This document shows positions 4,664 to 7,134 of a stretch of DNA of 7,134 nucleotides, piece by piece. How positions within the stretch are numbered: the first letter of the stretch is position 1; every line of letters begins with the position of its first letter. The stretch is from the NCBI GenBank assembly GCA_959601045.1, contig CAUGNZ010000056.1, positions 1 through 7,134 on the forward strand, in the 5' to 3' direction. The translations under genes were made by a program, and so were the position numbers. The notes under the pieces are model-generated. The model saw only the letters and a program-made list of their open reading frames with translations. It had not been told where the DNA came from and did no database searches. The DNA is from an uncultured Collinsella sp. GTDB taxonomy: Bacteria > Actinomycetota > Coriobacteriia > Coriobacteriales > Coriobacteriaceae.

Positions 4664-7034
4664 CGACAACGCGCTGGTGGTGGCGCTCGATACCTCGACC
4701 GACATGCTTGCCTGCGCGGCAAGCTGGATTGATGGGCAGACGGGCGAGACGAAGCTCGTGAGTGGCGACCACATGTGTCGCCGTCACGCCAACGTTGAGC
4801 TCGTGAATACCGTTGATGGCATGCTGGCTCAAGCCGGTCTGGATCGCAGCGATGTTGGTTGCTACGTGGTCGGCCGCGGCCCGGGGTCGTTTACGGGTGT
4901 GCGCATCGGCATCTCCACTGCCAAGGGCCTCGCGCGCGGTGCCAATGCTCCGCTGCTGGGCGTGTCGACGCTCGACGCTTGCGCTTGGACGGCGTGGAAG
5001 GCTGGCGTGCGCGGCAAGCTTGGTATCTTGGCCGATGCTATGCGCGGTGAGGTATATCCGGCGCTGTATATGCTGGTCGATGAGGGCCCCGAGCGTCAAT
5101 TTGAGCGCGAACACGTGGTCAAGGCCGCCGTGGCGCTCGATGAGTGGCGCCGAGCAGCGGACTGGGACCAGGTTCAGCTGACCGGTGACGGTCTCGTGCG
5201 CTATGGCAAGCTGCTGGGTGAGGACGAGACCGCCCGCTGCGTGGAGCGCGACCTGTGGTGGCCTTCGGGCGAGGGCTTGCTGCTCGCGCACGCTGCGGGT
5301 GACGGCGACCCGGCTCGCGTCCTGCCGATTTACACGCGCCTTTCGGATGCCGAGGAAAACGAGCGCAAGCGTCTTGGTCTTGCTGAGAGTGCACAGAGCG
5401 AAATTACGGGCGTTGCCGATGAGCTCGCCGGTCGTCATCTGCAGTTCCGTCCTATGGGCGCGGCGGATGCCGAGGGCGCGAGCGCGCTAGAGGCTGCCTG
5501 CTTTGAAGGTGCCGGACACGAGGCGTGGACGCCGGGCATGTTCCTGTCCGAACTGGGCGAGGACGTCGCTGCGCCGCGTAGTTGGTGGGTGGCACACGAC
5601 GACGGCAAGCTGCTGGGCCTTGCCGGCGGTATGGTCGTGGACGGTGATGTGCAGATTCTGGATGTCGCCGTCGACCCGGCACATCGCCGTGAGGGCATTG
5701 CCCGCAAGCTGCTGTCGCATGTGAGCTATGATGCCCAGATGCTCGGCTGCACCACGGCTTCGCTCGAGGTCGAGGACGACAACAAGGGAGCGATCGCGCT
5801 TTATAACGCTCTGGGCTTTACCGAGGCAGGATGGCGCCGCGGCTATTATGGTGCCGGCAAGGATGCCATCGTCATGACGGCTCCGCTGCCCCTGGTGCTT
5901 CCGGTCGACAATGCCTCGCCCGAGCCGACGGCGGCAGAGCAGCGCGTATGGCCGCTGCCTGCGCCTAGGCGCTCCGAGGGGGAGCGTGCCGAAATTGAGC
6001 GCCGCCGCCTAGTGCTTGCCATCGAGAGTTCCTGCGACGAGACGGCGGTGGCGATTATCGATGCGGATGGCAATATGCTGGCCAACCAGGTGTCGACGCA
6101 GATCGATTTCCATGCCCGTTTTGGCGGCGTGGTGCCCGAGATCGCCTCGCGCAAACACGTTGAGGTGATTGTGAGTGTCGTGGATGCGGCGCTCGAGGAT
6201 GCCGCAGCATCGCTTGGTCTTGAGGGTGGAGCCATCGCGCCGAGCGAACTCGCCGCTGTTGGCGTGACGCAGGGTCCGGGCCTGGTGGGTGCTCTGGTAG
6301 TGGGCGTCGCCTTCGCCAAGGGCTTTGCGTATGCTGCCGGCAAACCGCTGGTGTGCGTCAATCATCTGGAGGGCCACCTGTTTGCCAACCTGTTGGCGCA
6401 GCCCGACCTCAAGCCCCCGTTTATCTTTACGCTCGTTTCGGGCGGGCACACCATGCTCGTGCACGTAAAGGCATGGGGCGACTATGAAGTGCTTGGCGAG
6501 ACGCTCGACGACGCCGTGGGCGAAGCCTTCGACAAGGTGGCAAAGGCACTGGGTCTTGGCTATCCCGGAGGCCCTATCATCTCCAAGCTTGCCGAGACGG
6601 GCAACCCCAAGGCGATCGATTTCCCCCGTGCGCTTAACAGCAGGGGGGACTATCGCTTCTCGCTTTCGGGCCTCAAGACGGCGGTGACGCTCTACATCGA
6701 GCAGGAGACCAAGGCCGGGCGCACGATTCACCTGCCCGACCTAGCGGCCTCGTTTGAGGCAGCCGTCTTTGACGTTCAGTACAAGAAGGCCAAAAACGCC
6801 CTGCATGCCACCGGATGCAAGGAATACTGCATCGGCGGTGGTGTCTCGGCTAATCCGCATCTGCGCGAGATGATGATCAAGAAGCTCGGGCGTCAGGGGA
6901 TCCGCGTAACGGTGCCACCGCTTTCGGCGTGCACCGACAACGCCGCCATGATCGCAGAGGTTGCCCGCCGTAAATTCGACCGAGGAGAAATCTCGCCGTT
7001 CGACGTCGACGCCGATCCAAACATGACGCTGTAG
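4650..7034 (+). CDS. tsaB/rimI/tsaD: TsaB-RimI-TsaD fusion: t6A synthesis and S18 acetyltransferase
   Basis: One 794-residue chain holds three proteins that are usually separate. Residues about 8-232 are TsaB, the scaffold subunit: ALDTST at 12-17 and GRGPGSFTGVRIG at 75-87. Residues about 264-412 are a RimI-type GNAT acetyltransferase, expected to acetylate the N-terminal alanine of ribosomal protein S18: acetyl-CoA loop RREGIA at 346-351, Glu373 in SLEV, YNALGF at 385-390 and the tyrosine pair 399-400, aligned with catalytic residues of E. coli RimI. A Pro- and charge-rich linker (413-452) leads to TsaD (about 453-794), which moves threonylcarbamoyl from its AMP adduct to A37 of tRNA: AIESSCDETA at 457-466, metal ligands His572 and His576 in NHLEGH, VSGGHT at 596-601, SGLKTAV at 673-679, GGGVSANPHLRE at 729-740 and Asp763 in CTDNAAM. 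Each part has normal length and intact key residues. ATG at 4650 overlaps tsaE by 14 bases, with AAGG 9 bases upstream; a TTG at 4632 would add six residues and is less likely. Confidence 0.95.
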   Translation: MSLHNDNALVVALDTSTDMLACAASWIDGQTGETKLVSGDHMCRRHANVELVNTVDGMLAQAGLDRSDVGCYVVGRGPGSFTGVRIGISTAKGLARGANAPLLGVSTLDACAWTAWKAGVRGKLGILADAMRGEVYPALYMLVDEGPERQFEREHVVKAAVALDEWRRAADWDQVQLTGDGLVRYGKLLGEDETARCVERDLWWPSGEGLLLAHAAGDGDPARVLPIYTRLSDAEENERKRLGLAESAQSEITGVADELAGRHLQFRPMGAADAEGASALEAACFEGAGHEAWTPGMFLSELGEDVAAPRSWWVAHDDGKLLGLAGGMVVDGDVQILDVAVDPAHRREGIARKLLSHVSYDAQMLGCTTASLEVEDDNKGAIALYNALGFTEAGWRRGYYGAGKDAIVMTAPLPLVLPVDNASPEPTAAEQRVWPLPAPRRSEGERAEIERRRLVLAIESSCDETAVAIIDADGNMLANQVSTQIDFHARFGGVVPEIASRKHVEVIVSVVDAALEDAAASLGLEGGAIAPSELAAVGVTQGPGLVGALVVGVAFAKGFAYAAGKPLVCVNHLEGHLFANLLAQPDLKPPFIFTLVSGGHTMLVHVKAWGDYEVLGETLDDAVGEAFDKVAKALGLGYPGGPIISKLAETGNPKAIDFPRALNSRGDYRFSLSGLKTAVTLYIEQETKAGRTIHLPDLAASFEAAVFDVQYKKAKNALHATGCKEYCIGGGVSANPHLREMMIKKLGRQGIRVTVPPLSACTDNAAMIAEVARRKFDRGEISPFDVDADPNMTL

Positions 7035-7045
7035 CTGGTACGGCG

Positions 7046-7067
7046 CGGTCCCCGGACGGAGGGGCCG
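7046..7067 (+). other. GC-rich hairpin just after the fusion gene
   Basis: CGG and CCCC (7046-7048, 7050-7053) can pair with GGGG and CCG (7061-7067), with one bulged T and a 7-base loop. There is no T-tract after it, so it is not a standard terminator. It could protect the 3' end of the mRNA or be chance in GC-rich sequence. Confidence 0.35.
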
Positions 7068-7096
7068 GATATAAGGTTTCCTGCTCTACAGTCCTG

Positions 7097-7133
7097 CGCA
7101 AGACGAAGGCCACATTAAGTGGCCTTCTTTGCG
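7097..7133 (+). terminator. Terminator-like hairpin at the end of the operon
   Basis: GAAGGCCAC at 7105-7113 pairs perfectly with GTGGCCTTC at 7119-7127 around an ATTAA loop, followed by TTT. An outer stem, CGCAA at 7097-7101 with TTGCG at 7129-7133, can extend it across a small internal loop. The T-tract is short and the window ends one base later, so strength cannot be judged. The place, about 60 bases after the last stop, fits transcription termination of the operon. Confidence 0.65.
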
Positions 7134-7134
7134 T

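Noticed and set aside
4548..5438. Long minus-strand open frame of 296 codons
   Set aside because: It lies opposite tsaE and the TsaB domain, which have clear family motifs. Long antisense frames are common in GC-rich genes, and its translation shows no recognisable domain.
6009..6731. Minus-strand open frame of 240 codons
   Set aside because: It is the complement of the TsaD domain, has no recognisable motif, and has no promoter or ribosome binding site that I can see.

Overview
This 7.1 kb window holds one tightly packed, single-strand operon of housekeeping genes from what looks like a gut actinobacterium of the class Coriobacteriia, most likely Collinsella or a close relative. That assignment is an inference. 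It rests on the moderately high GC content, the gene order alr-tsaE-tsaB-rimI-tsaD (which as I recall is also the order of Mycobacterium tuberculosis Rv3423c to Rv3419c), and the fusion of the last three functions into one protein. I could not run a database search.

Layout: positions 1-65 are an unassigned left edge, probably the end of an upstream transcription unit, followed by a strong intrinsic terminator (66-101). Two promoter-like -35/-10 pairs (116-145 and 152-181) and a strong ribosome binding site then lead into acpS (211-750). The next genes are nnr (751-2367), alr (2370-3515), a family 4 uracil-DNA glycosylase (3524-4144), tsaE (4157-4663) and a tsaB-rimI-tsaD fusion (4650-7034). 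Gaps between genes run from a 14-base overlap to 12 bases, so co-transcription and translational coupling are likely. The last 100 bases hold no gene but contain a GC-rich hairpin and a terminator-like hairpin at the window edge. No stretch above 300 bases lacks a gene. I see no tRNA, rRNA, CRISPR array or mobile element.

How the genes relate: AcpS activates acyl carrier protein for lipid synthesis. Nnr repairs damaged NAD(P)H. Alr supplies D-alanine for peptidoglycan. The glycosylase removes uracil from DNA. TsaE and the fusion protein make the t6A37 modification on ANN-decoding tRNAs, and the embedded RimI domain would acetylate the N terminus of ribosomal protein S18. The common theme is basic growth functions, not one pathway. 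TsaC, which makes the threonylcarbamoyl-AMP used by TsaD, is not in the window.

I did not find a clearly new biological system. The points most worth a second look are the triple fusion with RimI sandwiched between TsaB and TsaD, a charged C-terminal extension of about 50 residues on AcpS that has its own plausible internal start, and an alanine in Alr where the carbamylated lysine is expected.
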